From Saccharothrix longispora (lineage in GTDB: Bacteria; Actinomycetota; Actinomycetes; Mycobacteriales; Pseudonocardiaceae), in contig NZ_NSDM01000009.1 in assembly GCF_030852425.1 (NCBI RefSeq), positions 186,001 through 250,000 on the forward strand: a DNA stretch of 64,000 bases. The letters are read 5' to 3'. The notes below the pieces were generated by a model that was given only the letters and a program-made list of their open reading frames with translations, did not search any database and was not told where the DNA came from. Of this stretch, positions 27,575 to 36,478 are shown piece by piece (within the stretch, counting starts at the first letter, position 1; the number at the start of each line of letters is the position of its first letter). A program made the translations under genes and the position numbers.

Positions 27575-28192
27575 TCAGCGCACGCCGTGCGGCCGGAACT
27601 GGACGCTGACGCGCGGACCGACCGCGCCGGCCGCCTTGGGGACGGCGTGCTCCCAGGTGCGCTGGCACGAGCCGCCCATGACGATCAGGTCGCCGTGGCC
27701 GAGGGCGTAGCGGGTGGTCGGACCGCCGCCGCGCGGGCGCAGGGCCAGGGCGCGCGGGGCACCGACGGACACGATGGCCACCATCGTGTCGTGCGTCGCG
27801 CCCCGGCCGGTCGTGTCGCCGTGCCAGGCCACGCCGTCGCGGCCGTCGCGGTAGTAGCAGAGGCCGGCGGTGCGGAACGGTTCGCCCAACTCCTCCGCGT
27901 AGTGCGCGCTCAACGCCGTGCGCGCCTCGGCGAGCACCGGGTCGGGCAGGGGAGCGGTCTCGTCGTAGAAGCAGAGCAGACGGGGGACGTCGACCACGCG
28001 CTCGTACATCCGCCTGCGCTCGGCCCGCCACGGCACCTCGGCCACCAGGCGTCGGAACAGCGCGTCCGCGCCGGTCAGCCAGCCCGGCAGCACGTCCACC
28101 CACGCGCCGTCGCCCAGAGCGGTCCGCCGCAGCCCCGTCAGCGGGCGCAGCGCCGGGGCCTGCGCGCCGTCGTCGAACAGCGACACCTGCAT
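27575..28192 (-). CDS. alkB: AlkB-family Fe(II)/2-oxoglutarate dioxygenase, SOS-regulated
   Basis: 205 aa. Iron ligands are WHGD (His and Asp of HxD) and the histidine of TWEHAVPK. RVSVQFRP carries the 2-oxoglutarate-binding arginines. LCYYRDGRDGVAWHGD is the typical substrate-loop region. It should remove methyl groups from 1-methyladenine and 3-methylcytosine in DNA. ATG 28192 follows TATGCT by 6 nt, suggesting a leaderless mRNA. A perfect SOS box lies 24 bp upstream, so expression should follow DNA damage through LexA. Confidence 0.92.
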   Translation of the reverse strand: MQVSLFDDGAQAPALRPLTGLRRTALGDGAWVDVLPGWLTGADALFRRLVAEVPWRAERRRMYERVVDVPRLLCFYDETAPLPDPVLAEARTALSAHYAEELGEPFRTAGLCYYRDGRDGVAWHGDTTGRGATHDTMVAIVSVGAPRALALRPRGGGPTTRYALGHGDLIVMGGSCQRTWEHAVPKAAGAVGPRVSVQFRPHGVR

Positions 28193-28212
28193 GTCGGCAG
28201 CATAACCCGGTC

Positions 28213-28232
28213 GGTCGAACACCTGTTCGACC
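28213..28232. promoter_or_regulatory. SOS box (LexA operator) upstream of alkB
   Basis: GGTCGAACACCTGTTCGACC is a near-perfect 20-bp palindrome (9-bp arms around CC) containing CGAAC-N4-GTTCG, the LexA site of Gram-positive bacteria. It overlaps the expected -35 region of the alkB promoter. Confidence 0.85.
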
Positions 28233-28250
28233 ACGACTGGCGGGAGGGGG

Positions 28251-28412
28251 TCAGGCGTCCGGCTCGGGCTTGCGCCGGCGGCCACCGGTGCGCACGGGCG
28301 CGGCCTGCTCCTGGCCCTGGTCGACCTGCTTCGGCCCGGCGGCCTCACCTTCGGCGGGCTTGTCGGACAGCAGGATGGCGGCCAGCTCGTCGTAGATCGG
28401 TGTGCTGCTCAT
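28251..28412 (-). CDS. Conserved-looking 53-residue hypothetical protein
   Basis: ATG 28412 has GAGGAT upstream and opens a frame with a short structured N-terminus (MSSTPIYDELAAILLSDKP) and a hydrophilic, basic C-terminus (RTGGRRRKPEPD). Codon bias is good. On the minus strand a TTGACG about 40-50 bp upstream may be its -35 box. It lies between alkB and the divergent icmF. No domain recognised. Confidence 0.6.
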   Translation of the reverse strand: MSSTPIYDELAAILLSDKPAEGEAAGPKQVDQGQEQAAPVRTGGRRRKPEPDA

Positions 28413-28638
28413 AGAAAAATCCTCTACCCCGTTTGTACGCAAGTTACACGCGTGTGCGTCAAGGCATGCGTCCAGGGTTGGCAAAACGACCGGGGGTCGG
28501 CCGGACGGGTGGTCCGGGGGAGCGGTCGCGGGGTGGCGCGGTGCGCGGTCGCGTGACGTGCGCGACAATTCCTTCCTACCTCCGATAGACGGATGTCCTA
28601 GTAATCTGTGGGGAGTCGCCGATGCCGAAGGAGCCGTC

Positions 28639-31600
28639 GTGACCGCCGCCAGCCCGCTGCACGCCCCGGAGCACCCGGTCCGCTTCATCACCGCGGCCAG
28701 CCTGTTCGACGGGCACGACGCGGCGATCAACATCATGCGCCGCATCCTCCAGTCGCAGGGCGTCGAGGTCGTGCACCTCGGCCACAACCGGTCCGTGCGC
28801 GAGGTCGTGGACGCGGCGATCCAGGAGGACGTGCAGGGCATCGCCATCAGCGCCTACCAGGGCGGCCACGTCGAGTACTTCACCTACCTGGTCGAACTGC
28901 TCGCCGAGCGCGGCGCGGGGCACGTCAAGGTCTTCGGCGGTGGTGGTGGCGTGATCGTGCCCGAGGAGATCGACCTGCTGCACTCGCGCGGCGTGGCGCG
29001 GATCTTCTCCCCGGCGGACGGCCAGCAGCTGGGCCTGGCCCGCATGATCAACACGATGGTGGAGGCGTGCGACCACCCGTTGGCCGAGCGCGTGCCGCCG
29101 TCGTGGGACGGGCTGTTCACCGGCGGGGACGACCTGCTGGCCCGCGCCATCACGCTCGTCGAGGCCGGGCGGCTCCCCGACGACCTGCGGGAGGACCTGG
29201 TCGCCGCGGCGACCGGGCGCACCGTGCCGGTCCTGGGCATCACCGGCACCGGCGGCTCGGGCAAGTCCTCGCTGACCGACGAGCTGGTGCGCCGCTTCCG
29301 GCTCGACCAGGAGGACAAGCTGCGGGTGGCCGTGCTGGCCGTCGACCCGACCCGCCGCAAGGGCGGCGGCGCCCTGCTGGGCGACCGCATCCGGATGAAC
29401 TGCCTGGACGGCGACCGCGTGTTCTTCCGCTCGATGGCCACCCGGCGCGCGGGCGCGGAGGTGCCCGACGGGCTGGCCGACGCGATCCTGACCTGCAAGG
29501 CGGCCGGGTTCGACCTGGTCGTCGTGGAGACGCCGGGCATCGGCCAGGGCGATGCGGCGATCGTGCCCTTCGCGGACCTCTCGCTGTACGTGATGACGCC
29601 GGAGTTCGGCGCCGCGTCGCAGCTGGAGAAGATCGACATGCTCGACTTCGCCGACGTGGTCGCGATCAACAAGTTCGAGCGCCGCGGCGCCGAGGACGCC
29701 CGCCGCGACGTCGCCCGCCAGCTGGTGCGCAACCGCGAGGCGTTCGGCGCGTCCTGGGAGGACATGCCGGTCTTCGGCACGTCCGCCGCCACGTTCAACG
29801 ACGACGGCGTGACCGCCCTGTACCAGCACCTGCGCGACGAGCTGGCGCAGCGCGGCCTCGCCGTGGGCGACGGCGCGCTGGCCCGGGTCGACCGCAAGGT
29901 GTCCACGTCGGCGTCCACCGTCGTGCCGCCCGAGCGCGTCCGCTACCTGGCCGAGATCGCGGAGACCGTGCGCGGCTACCACCGCGCCACCGAGACCCGC
30001 GTGGACGCCGTGCGCCGGGTCGCGCGCCTGCGCGCCGTGCGCGAGGAGCTGGGCGCCGCCGGCCACGACACCGCCGGGGTGGCGGAGCTGCTGGAGGCGG
30101 CCGAGCAGCGGGTCGACGCGGTGTCCGCGGCGCTGCTCGCCGAGTGGCCGAAGACCGTCGAGGACTACAGCGGCGACGAGCTGGTGGTGAAGGTCCGCGA
30201 CCGCGAGATCCGCACGACGCTCACCCGTGAGACGCTGTCGGGCAACCGGGTGCGCCGCGTCTCGCTGCCCCGCCACGACGACGACGGCACGCTGCTGCGC
30301 TTCCTGCGCAAGGAGAACCTCCCCGGCCGCTTCCCGTACACGGCGGGCGTGTTCCCGTTCAAGCGCGACGGCGAGGACCCGGCGCGCATGTTCGCGGGCG
30401 AGGGCGACGCGTTCCGCACGAACCGCCGCTTCAAGTACCTGTCCCAGGGCTCGGAGGCCACGCGCCTGTCCACCGCGTTCGACTCGGTCACCCTCTACGG
30501 CCGCGACCCCGACACCCCGCCGGACGTCTACGGCAAGGTCGGCACGTCCGGCGTGTCCATCGCGACCCTGGACGACATGAAGGCGCTCTACGACGGCTTC
30601 GACCTCACCGCGCCGACCACGTCGGTGTCGATGACCATCAACGGCCCCGCGCCCACGATCCTCGCGTTCTTCCTCAACACCGTGGTGGACCAGCAGGTCG
30701 ACAAGTTCCGGGCCGAGCACGGCCGGGAGCCGTCGGCGGAGGAGGCCGCGGAGCTGCGGGCGCGGGCGCTGTCGACCGTGCGCGGCACCGTGCAGGCCGA
30801 CATCCTCAAGGAGGACCAGGGCCAGAACACCTGCATCTTCTCCACCGAGTTCTCGCTGCGGATGATGGCCGACATCCAGGAGTGGTTCATCCGCAACCGG
30901 GTCCGCAACTTCTACTCGGTGTCCATCTCCGGCTACCACATCGCCGAGGCCGGCGCGAACCCCATCAGCCAGCTCGCCTTCACCCTCGCCAACGGGTTCA
31001 CCTACGTCGAGTCGTACCTCGCGCGCGGGATGTCGATCGACGACTTCGCGCCCAACCTGTCGTTCTTCTTCTCCAACGGCATGGACGCCGAGTACAGCGT
31101 CATCGGCCGGGTGGCGCGGCGCATCTGGGCCATCGCCATGCGGGAGCGCTACGGCGCCAACGAGCGGTCGCAGAAGTTCAAGTACCACGTGCAGACCTCC
31201 GGCCGGTCCCTGCACGCGCAGGAGATGGACTTCAACGACATCCGCACCACCCTCCAGGCGCTGTGCGCCCTGTACGACAACACGAACTCGCTGCACACCA
31301 ACGCCTACGACGAGGCGGTCACCACGCCCACCGAGGCGTCGGTGCGCCGGGCGATGGCCATCCAGCTCATCATCAACAAGGAGTGGGGCCTGTCGGCGAA
31401 CGAGAACCCGCTCCAGGGCTCGTTCGTGATCGACGAGCTGACCGACCTGGTCGAGGAGGCGGTGCTCGCCGAGTTCGACCGGCTCTCCGAGCGGGGCGGC
31501 GTGCTGGGCGCGATGGAGACCGGCTACCAGCGCGGCCGCATCCAGGACGAGTCGATGCGCTACGAGCAGCGCAAGCACGACGGGTCGCTGCCGCTGGTCG

Positions 31601-31881
31601 GGGTGAACACGTTCCTGCCCGAGGACGGCTCGCGCGAGCAGGTGACCATCGAGCTGGCCCGCGCCACCGAGGACGAGAAGCGCTCGCAGGTCGAGCGGAC
31701 CCGCTCGTTCGCCGCCGCCCACGCCGCGGAGGCCGAGCCCGCCCTGCGCCGGCTCAAGCAGGCCGCCGCGTCGGGGGAGAACGTGTTCGACGTGCTGGTG
31801 GACGCGGCGCGCGTGTGCACGCTCGGGCAGATCACCGAGGCGTTCTTCGAGGTGGGCGGCCAGTACCGGCGCAACGTGTGA
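28639..31881 (+). CDS. icmF: Fused isobutyryl-CoA mutase with G-protein chaperone
   Basis: 1080 aa with the IcmF order. Residues ~15-150 are the adenosylcobalamin-binding domain (DGHDAAINIMRRIL; the DxHxxG-type loop). Residues ~190-470 are the MeaI-type GTPase with P-loop GITGTGGSGKSS, VDPTRRKGGGALLGDRIRM and INKFERRGAEDA. The rest is the mutase barrel (GTSGVSIATLDDMKALYDGF; SVSISGYHIAEAGANPISQ). It interconverts isobutyryl-CoA and n-butyryl-CoA in the cytoplasm, linking valine and butyrate metabolism, and reloads its own cofactor with GTP. GTG 28639 has AAGGAG 6 nt upstream. It appears monocistronic. Confidence 0.95.
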   Translation: MTAASPLHAPEHPVRFITAASLFDGHDAAINIMRRILQSQGVEVVHLGHNRSVREVVDAAIQEDVQGIAISAYQGGHVEYFTYLVELLAERGAGHVKVFGGGGGVIVPEEIDLLHSRGVARIFSPADGQQLGLARMINTMVEACDHPLAERVPPSWDGLFTGGDDLLARAITLVEAGRLPDDLREDLVAAATGRTVPVLGITGTGGSGKSSLTDELVRRFRLDQEDKLRVAVLAVDPTRRKGGGALLGDRIRMNCLDGDRVFFRSMATRRAGAEVPDGLADAILTCKAAGFDLVVVETPGIGQGDAAIVPFADLSLYVMTPEFGAASQLEKIDMLDFADVVAINKFERRGAEDARRDVARQLVRNREAFGASWEDMPVFGTSAATFNDDGVTALYQHLRDELAQRGLAVGDGALARVDRKVSTSASTVVPPERVRYLAEIAETVRGYHRATETRVDAVRRVARLRAVREELGAAGHDTAGVAELLEAAEQRVDAVSAALLAEWPKTVEDYSGDELVVKVRDREIRTTLTRETLSGNRVRRVSLPRHDDDGTLLRFLRKENLPGRFPYTAGVFPFKRDGEDPARMFAGEGDAFRTNRRFKYLSQGSEATRLSTAFDSVTLYGRDPDTPPDVYGKVGTSGVSIATLDDMKALYDGFDLTAPTTSVSMTINGPAPTILAFFLNTVVDQQVDKFRAEHGREPSAEEAAELRARALSTVRGTVQADILKEDQGQNTCIFSTEFSLRMMADIQEWFIRNRVRNFYSVSISGYHIAEAGANPISQLAFTLANGFTYVESYLARGMSIDDFAPNLSFFFSNGMDAEYSVIGRVARRIWAIAMRERYGANERSQKFKYHVQTSGRSLHAQEMDFNDIRTTLQALCALYDNTNSLHTNAYDEAVTTPTEASVRRAMAIQLIINKEWGLSANENPLQGSFVIDELTDLVEEAVLAEFDRLSERGGVLGAMETGYQRGRIQDESMRYEQRKHDGSLPLVGVNTFLPEDGSREQVTIELARATEDEKRSQVERTRSFAAAHAAEAEPALRRLKQAAASGENVFDVLVDAARVCTLGQITEAFFEVGGQYRRNV

Positions 31882-31932
31882 GGAATCGCGACCCGCGTGG
31901 TTGAACCGCCCGCCCGCGGCTATCCCGCGGCC

Positions 31933-32742
31933 ATGGGCGAGCAGAATTCGTTGTTCTTCGTCGGCAACGCCACGACGGTGCTGAGGTTGGGGCCGTTCAC
32001 CCTGCTGACCGACCCCAACTTCCTCCGCCGCGGCCAGTGGAGCTACTTCGGGCAGGGGCTGGTGTCCCGGCGGCTCAAGGACCCGGCCGTCGGCATCGAC
32101 GGGCTGCCGCCGCTCGACGCGGTGGTGCTGTCGCACTTCCACGGCGACCACTTCGACCGGGTCGCGGCGCGCGGCCTCGACCACGACCTGCCGATCCTGA
32201 CCACCCCGCACGCCGCGCGCAGGCTGGGCCGGCGCGGCTTCCGGGAGACGCTGGGCCTGCGCACCTGGGGGCAGGAGACGCTGACCAGGGGCGAGGCGTC
32301 GGTGACGATCACGTCGCTGCCGGGGCGGCACGCGCTCGGCGCGCTGGCCAGGGTCCTGCCGCCGGTGATGGGCACCATGGTGGAGTACCGGGCGAACCCG
32401 ACCGCGACGCCGCTGCGGGTCTACCTCAGCGGCGACACGCTCGTCCACGACGAGCTGCGCGAGATCCGCGAGCGCTACCCGGAGATCGACGTCGCGGTCG
32501 TCCACCTGGGCGGCACGAAGGTGCTGGGCGTGCTGCTCACCATGGACGGCGCGCAGGGCGTCGACCTGCTGGAGATGCTGCGCCCGCGGCACGCCGTGCC
32601 GGTGCACTACGACGACTACGGCCTGATGAAGTCGCCGTTGTCGGACTTCGTCGGCGAGGTCGAGCGCCGCCGCCCACCGGTCTCGTTGATCCCGGTGGGC
32701 CGCGGCGAGACGGTCCCGATCCCCGGCCGGCTCACCCGGTGA
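31933..32742 (+). CDS. Metallo-beta-lactamase-fold hydrolase (UlaG-like)
   Basis: 269 aa. The metal motif is LSHFHGDHFD (HxHxDH), with further ligands in GRHALG, SGDTL and VHYDDYG. The start NSLFFVGNATTVLRLGPFTLLTDPNFLRRG is that of the UlaG/phospholipase-D-like MBL group. ATG 31933 was chosen because homology starts there; no ribosome site is visible. It overlaps the convergent mntH gene by 11 bp. Substrate unknown; lactone or phosphodiester hydrolysis is typical. Confidence 0.85.
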   Translation: MGEQNSLFFVGNATTVLRLGPFTLLTDPNFLRRGQWSYFGQGLVSRRLKDPAVGIDGLPPLDAVVLSHFHGDHFDRVAARGLDHDLPILTTPHAARRLGRRGFRETLGLRTWGQETLTRGEASVTITSLPGRHALGALARVLPPVMGTMVEYRANPTATPLRVYLSGDTLVHDELREIRERYPEIDVAVVHLGGTKVLGVLLTMDGAQGVDLLEMLRPRHAVPVHYDDYGLMKSPLSDFVGEVERRRPPVSLIPVGRGETVPIPGRLTR

Positions 32743-33964
32743 TGGTGCGGACCAGCAGGAACACGTTCAACGCCGAGATGACCGCCGCGCCCGCCGCGCC
32801 GAACAACGTGGTGGCGCGGCGGTTCACCGCGTCGCCCATCACGTCGCGGCGGCGCCCCAGCAGCACGAGCGGGACGAGCGCGAACGGGATGCCGAACGAC
32901 AGCACGACCTGGCTGAGCACCAGCGCCTTCATCGGGTCGACGCCCATCGCCAGGATCACCAGCGCCGGGGCCATGGTCAGCAGCCTGCGCAGCGAGAGCG
33001 GGATGCGGCGGCGCAGGAAGCCCTCCATGACGACCTGACCGGAGTAGGTGCCGACGCTGGACGCGGCCAGGCCCGAGGCCAGCAGGGCCAGCGCGAACGC
33101 CAGCGCCGCGCCCGGGCCGAGCAGGCTGCCCAGCCCACTGTGCATGTCCTCCAGCGACTCGCGGGGCGCGTCGCTGCCGTGGAACGCGCCGGCCGCCACG
33201 ACCAGCATGCTCACGTTGACGACCCCGGCCACGCCGAGCGCGACCAGGATGTCCGTGCGGCTGGCCCGCAGCGTCCGCCGCCGCACCACCGGGTCGGTCG
33301 TGTGGTGGCGCTGGGTGAGCGCCGAGTGCAGGTAGATGACGTGCGGCATGACCGTCGCGCCGAGCATGCCGGTGGCCAGCAGCACGCTGTCCACACCGGC
33401 GAACCCCGGCACGAGCCCGGCCGCCGCGCCGGTGAGGGGACCGAGCTGCAACGCCTGGTAGAGGAACCCGCCGAGCACGATCGCGAGCAGGCCGACGATC
33501 ACCGACTCGAACCGGCGCCTGCGCAGCGGGGCCAGCGCGAGGATGCCCGCCGACACCACCGCCGTGATCAGCGCGGCGGGCAGCAGCGGCACCCCGAACA
33601 GCAGGTTCAGCGCCACCGCCGCGCCCACGAACTCGGCCAGGTCGGTGGCCATCGCCACCAGTTCGGCCTGCACCCACAGCATCCCCGTGACCGGTCGCGA
33701 GTAGCGCTCGCGGCACAGTTCCGGCAGGTTGCGGCCGGTGACCACGCCGAGCTTCGCCGACTGGTACTGGATGAACATCGCCAACCCGCTCGCCGCGACG
33801 ATCACCCACAGCAGCAGGTAGCCGTGCTTGGCGCCGCCCGCCATGTTGGTCGCGAAGTTGCCCGGGTCGACGTACGCGACCGCCACCACGAACGCCGGGC
33901 CCATGACCACGGCCGCCGACCGCAGCCGCGCCACCACCGGCGACGCCATCGAGATGCCGACCAT
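32732..33964 (-). CDS. mntH: NRAMP-family manganese transporter
   Basis: 410 aa, eleven hydrophobic segments. Segment 1 has VDPGNFATNMAGGAKHGY, the DPGN metal-binding motif, and segment 6 has ATVMPHVIYLHSAL with the MPH motif, both complete. It imports Mn2+ (and Fe2+) with protons. ATG 33964 follows GGAAGGA. It lies 66 bp downstream of the manganese catalase gene on the same strand, with a 14-bp hairpin between, so manganese supply and a manganese enzyme appear co-expressed. Confidence 0.93.
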   Translation of the reverse strand: MVGISMASPVVARLRSAAVVMGPAFVVAVAYVDPGNFATNMAGGAKHGYLLLWVIVAASGLAMFIQYQSAKLGVVTGRNLPELCRERYSRPVTGMLWVQAELVAMATDLAEFVGAAVALNLLFGVPLLPAALITAVVSAGILALAPLRRRRFESVIVGLLAIVLGGFLYQALQLGPLTGAAAGLVPGFAGVDSVLLATGMLGATVMPHVIYLHSALTQRHHTTDPVVRRRTLRASRTDILVALGVAGVVNVSMLVVAAGAFHGSDAPRESLEDMHSGLGSLLGPGAALAFALALLASGLAASSVGTYSGQVVMEGFLRRRIPLSLRRLLTMAPALVILAMGVDPMKALVLSQVVLSFGIPFALVPLVLLGRRRDVMGDAVNRRATTLFGAAGAAVISALNVFLLVRTITG

Positions 33965-33985
33965 CCCACCGTCCTTCCGTGCTCG

Positions 33986-34017
33986 GGTGGTGGCCACCCG
34001 GGCGGGTGGCCACCACC
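33986..34017 (-). terminator. Hairpin between manganese catalase and mntH
   Basis: A perfect 14-bp stem (GGTGGTGGCCACCC with its complement) and 4-base loop lies between the catalase stop and the mntH ribosome site. It could be a partial terminator or an mRNA processing site that lowers mntH output relative to catalase. Confidence 0.55.
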
Positions 34018-34030
34018 GCGGGACCTGGTA

Positions 34031-34894
34031 TCAGGGAGCGAGCTTCTTGATGGCCTTCTCGATGAGCCCGAGGTTCGCGGGGCTCGTCGCGTAGAGCATC
34101 GGGTCCGGCGGCGGCGCGGACGCCTTGCCCCCCAGCGGTTCGACGTCCATCAGGTAGGAGAACTCGTGCGAGCCGTCCGGCGCGGGCCCGGACGCCCAGC
34201 GGCCCTCGGGGCCGTGCACGCCGTCGGAGTTGTGCCAGATCGTGCCCGCGTGCTCCTGGTGCTCCTCGTCGAACAGGGCGCTCGGGCTGATCGGGCCCTC
34301 CAGCCCGTCCTCCTGGAGCTCCTCGATCGCGGCCAGCCACATGTTCTGGTGGGCGGTGTCGCGGGCGAGGTTGAACTTGAGCATGTCGCGCACGCCGGGG
34401 TCGTCGGTCATGTTGTACAGGCGCGCGGTCTGGAGCCTGCCCTGCGCCTCGGCCGCGACGTTCACCCGGAAGTCGGCCATCAGGTTGCCGCTGGCCACGA
34501 TGTAGCGGCCGTTCCACGGCACCCCGTTGCTGTCGGACAGGGTGGGGCCACCGCCGCTGACGATGGCCTGCTGGACGTCCATGCCGCCGAGGACCGCCGC
34601 GACGGCGGGGTCCTTCACGGCGTCGGCCGTCATCTCCGAGGGAGCGCCCTCCAACAGCCTGGCGCACATCGTCGCCAGCATCTCCACGTGGCCGATCTCC
34701 TCGGTGGCCACGTCCATGATGAGGTCCTTGTACTTGCCCTCCACGCGGCAGTTCCAGCCCTGGAACAGGTACTGCATCGTCACCGTCATCTCGCCCCACG
34801 CGCCACCGATCAGCTCCTGGAGCTTGCGGGCGAACAGGGCGTCCGGCGCGCTGGGCTTGGCCTCGAACTGAAGCCTGCTGGTGTGCAGGAACAT
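34031..34894 (-). CDS. Manganese catalase
   Basis: 287 aa. Dinuclear Mn ligands are visible: the glutamate in GGAWGEMTVTMQYLFQ, EEIGHVEML (Glu and His), EAQGRLQ and RDTAHQNMW (Glu and His). It decomposes hydrogen peroxide without heme. ATG 34894 was chosen because AGGAGG lies 4 nt upstream; a GTG one codon earlier would be too close. It is the first gene of the catalase-mntH pair and is divergent from a SARP-like regulator with 11-bp direct repeats between. Confidence 0.93.
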   Translation of the reverse strand: MFLHTSRLQFEAKPSAPDALFARKLQELIGGAWGEMTVTMQYLFQGWNCRVEGKYKDLIMDVATEEIGHVEMLATMCARLLEGAPSEMTADAVKDPAVAAVLGGMDVQQAIVSGGGPTLSDSNGVPWNGRYIVASGNLMADFRVNVAAEAQGRLQTARLYNMTDDPGVRDMLKFNLARDTAHQNMWLAAIEELQEDGLEGPISPSALFDEEHQEHAGTIWHNSDGVHGPEGRWASGPAPDGSHEFSYLMDVEPLGGKASAPPPDPMLYATSPANLGLIEKAIKKLAP

Positions 34895-34971
34895 CACGCC
34901 TCCTGGGTTGCGGTCAGGGCGCCGACGCTAGGAACGCCGCATGACGGGGAGCGTCCGAACCCGCCACGGGC

Positions 34972-34990
34972 GCGTCACCGCCGCGTCACC
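34972..34990. promoter_or_regulatory. Two 11-bp-spaced direct repeats, SARP-box-like
   Basis: GCGTCACC occurs at 34972-34979 and again at 34983-34990, exactly 11 bp apart. SARP activators bind heptamer direct repeats with this period. A weaker GGTCAC follows. The site lies between the catalase gene and a SARP-like gene. Confidence 0.45.
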
Positions 34991-35089
34991 CGTGCTGGTC
35001 ACAGCGGAAGAAAATTCGCGGCTGATGGTGTGTTCGCGGATTTCACGGGCACCCGTGCGGCCCGAGCACCCTGTAGATGGGCAGTACCG

Positions 35090-35812
35090 ATGAGCGAACC
35101 CCTCGCCGAGTCCGAGCCCCGCACCACGATCAGGCTCCTCGACGGCTTCGTCCTGGAGCACGGTCCGACACCACTGCACGTGATACCGGGCGCGCGCCGG
35201 CTGCTGGCCCTGCTCGCCGTGCGGCAGGCGCCGGTCAGCCGCGCGGTCGTGGCGGCGATGCTGTGGCCGGAGGCGACCACCCGCCGCGCCGCCGCGTGCT
35301 TGCGCTCCACCCTGTGGCGCCTGGCCAAGCCGGGCGCGCCGCTGGTCGAGCCGACCGAGGACGCGCTGCGCCTGGGCGCGGCGGTGGACGTCGACTTCCA
35401 CCGGGCGTGCCGCCTGGCCGCCACCGCCGCGGAGGCGGGCACGCCCGACCCGGGGGCCGTGGCCCTGCTCAAGGCCGACCTGCTGCCCGGCTGGAGCGAC
35501 CAGTGGCTGGCGGCCGAGCAGGACTGGTGGCACGAGGCGCGGCTGCGGGCGCTGGAGGCGCTCAGCACGCGGTTCAGGTCCGCCGGCGACCGCCACCGCG
35601 CCCACCAGGCCGCGCTGGCGGCCGTGCAGAGCGACCCGCTGCGCGAGAGCGCCCACCGAACCCTGGTCGAGCTGCACCTCGACGACGGCAACCCCGCGCA
35701 GGCCGTGCGGCAGTACCGGAGCTACCGCTCGCGGCTGCGTGCCGAACTGGGGCTGGAGCCGTCACCGGAGATCCACCGACTGGTCGGTCCGCTCCTCGGC
35801 GGACGGGCGTGA
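35090..35812 (+). CDS. SARP-type transcriptional activator (winged helix plus BTAD)
   Basis: 240 aa. The N-terminal ~95 residues are an OmpR-like winged helix (RRLLALLAVRQAPVSRAVVAAMLWPEATTRRAAACLRSTLWRL). Residues ~100-235 are the bacterial transcriptional activation domain (DVDFHRACRLAATA, LLPGWSDQWLAAEQDWWHEARLRALEAL, GNPAQAVRQYRSYRSRLRAELGLEPSPEI). This is the short SARP layout without an NTPase domain. ATG 35090 has no clear ribosome site. Short SARPs often activate neighbouring genes; the oxidative-stress genes on either side are the obvious candidates. Confidence 0.88.
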   Translation: MSEPLAESEPRTTIRLLDGFVLEHGPTPLHVIPGARRLLALLAVRQAPVSRAVVAAMLWPEATTRRAAACLRSTLWRLAKPGAPLVEPTEDALRLGAAVDVDFHRACRLAATAAEAGTPDPGAVALLKADLLPGWSDQWLAAEQDWWHEARLRALEALSTRFRSAGDRHRAHQAALAAVQSDPLRESAHRTLVELHLDDGNPAQAVRQYRSYRSRLRAELGLEPSPEIHRLVGPLLGGRA

Positions 35813-35915
35813 CGGCGCGGGGGAGGTTCAGGCGAACGGGTCGCAGTCCGGGGGTTTGAAGCGGATCGGCCCGGCAATCCAGCGCCCACCGCTCGCGGGC
35901 ACGAGGAGGAAGTCG

Positions 35916-36050
35916 ATGACCGAACCACAGCGGGACGACGAGGACGTCGAGCGCGGTGCGGCCGAGGAGGACAGCGGGGCACCCCTGACCGAGACCGAGG
36001 TCGAGGTCTCGAAGCGGCCGCCGAGCGACTCGCCGGAGGACGAGGCGTGA
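35916..36050 (+). CDS. 44-residue acidic protein
   Basis: ATG 35916 with GAGGAGGAA upstream. The product is very acidic (DDEDVERGAAEED, DSPEDEA), hydrophilic and probably disordered. Its stop overlaps the start of the next gene (GTGA), placing it first in a coupled run that leads to the alcohol dehydrogenase and cytochrome oxidase subunit. No family recognised. Confidence 0.65.
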   Translation: MTEPQRDDEDVERGAAEEDSGAPLTETEVEVSKRPPSDSPEDEA

Positions 36051-36478
36051 ACGGCAGGCTCACGACATTTGCCCTGACCGGAGCGGGTGCGGCGGCGGCG
36101 CTGGCCGGCCGCGCCGTGGCCCGGCGCCGCGCGGCGCACGGCACCCGGTCGGACCACTGGCTCGCGGTGACGGTGGCCCGCCCGCTGGAGGACGTGGAGG
36201 GGGCGCGGGCCCTGCCCGAACCGCTGGAGCGACTGAGCGGGCAGGTCGACCTGCGCTTCCGCGCGGCCCCCGGCGACCGGGGCACCGAGGTGCTGGGCCG
36301 GCCGCGCGGCGACGCCGTGTCGCGGGAGGACCTGCGGGTGGCGCTGCGGAAGGCCAAGTCGCTGCTGGAGACCGGCACCGTGGTCCAGCCCGACGCGCGG
36401 CCGTCGACGCACCCCGGTCCGGCGGGCAAGGTGCTCCAGTTCGTCGTGCGCAAGTCCAAGGGAGAGGGCAGGTTGTGA
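36047..36478 (+). CDS. Conserved protein of the zinc-dehydrogenase operon (SRPBCC-like)
   Basis: 143 aa from GTG 36047. A hydrophobic N-terminal helix ([20 protein letters not shown]) ends in a basic stretch, giving an inner-membrane anchor. The domain after it ([47 protein letters not shown]) resembles a truncated SRPBCC-type fold with a helical tail. It overlaps genes on both sides by 4 bp and so is translationally coupled to the dehydrogenase. Function unknown. Confidence 0.65.
   Translation: MNGRLTTFALTGAGAAAALAGRAVARRRAAHGTRSDHWLAVTVARPLEDVEGARALPEPLERLSGQVDLRFRAAPGDRGTEVLGRPRGDAVSREDLRVALRKAKSLLETGTVVQPDARPSTHPGPAGKVLQFVVRKSKGEGRL

Noticed and set aside
28580..28620. A regulatory palindrome upstream of icmF (TAGACGGATGTCCTA region)
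   Set aside because: Only the outer three base pairs match as an inverted repeat; too weak to call without comparison to other icmF promoters.
28576..32607. A minus-strand open frame of 1343 codons across icmF and the MBL gene
   Set aside because: Opposite strand of two clearly recognised genes; composition is the typical low-complexity shadow of GC-rich coding sequence.
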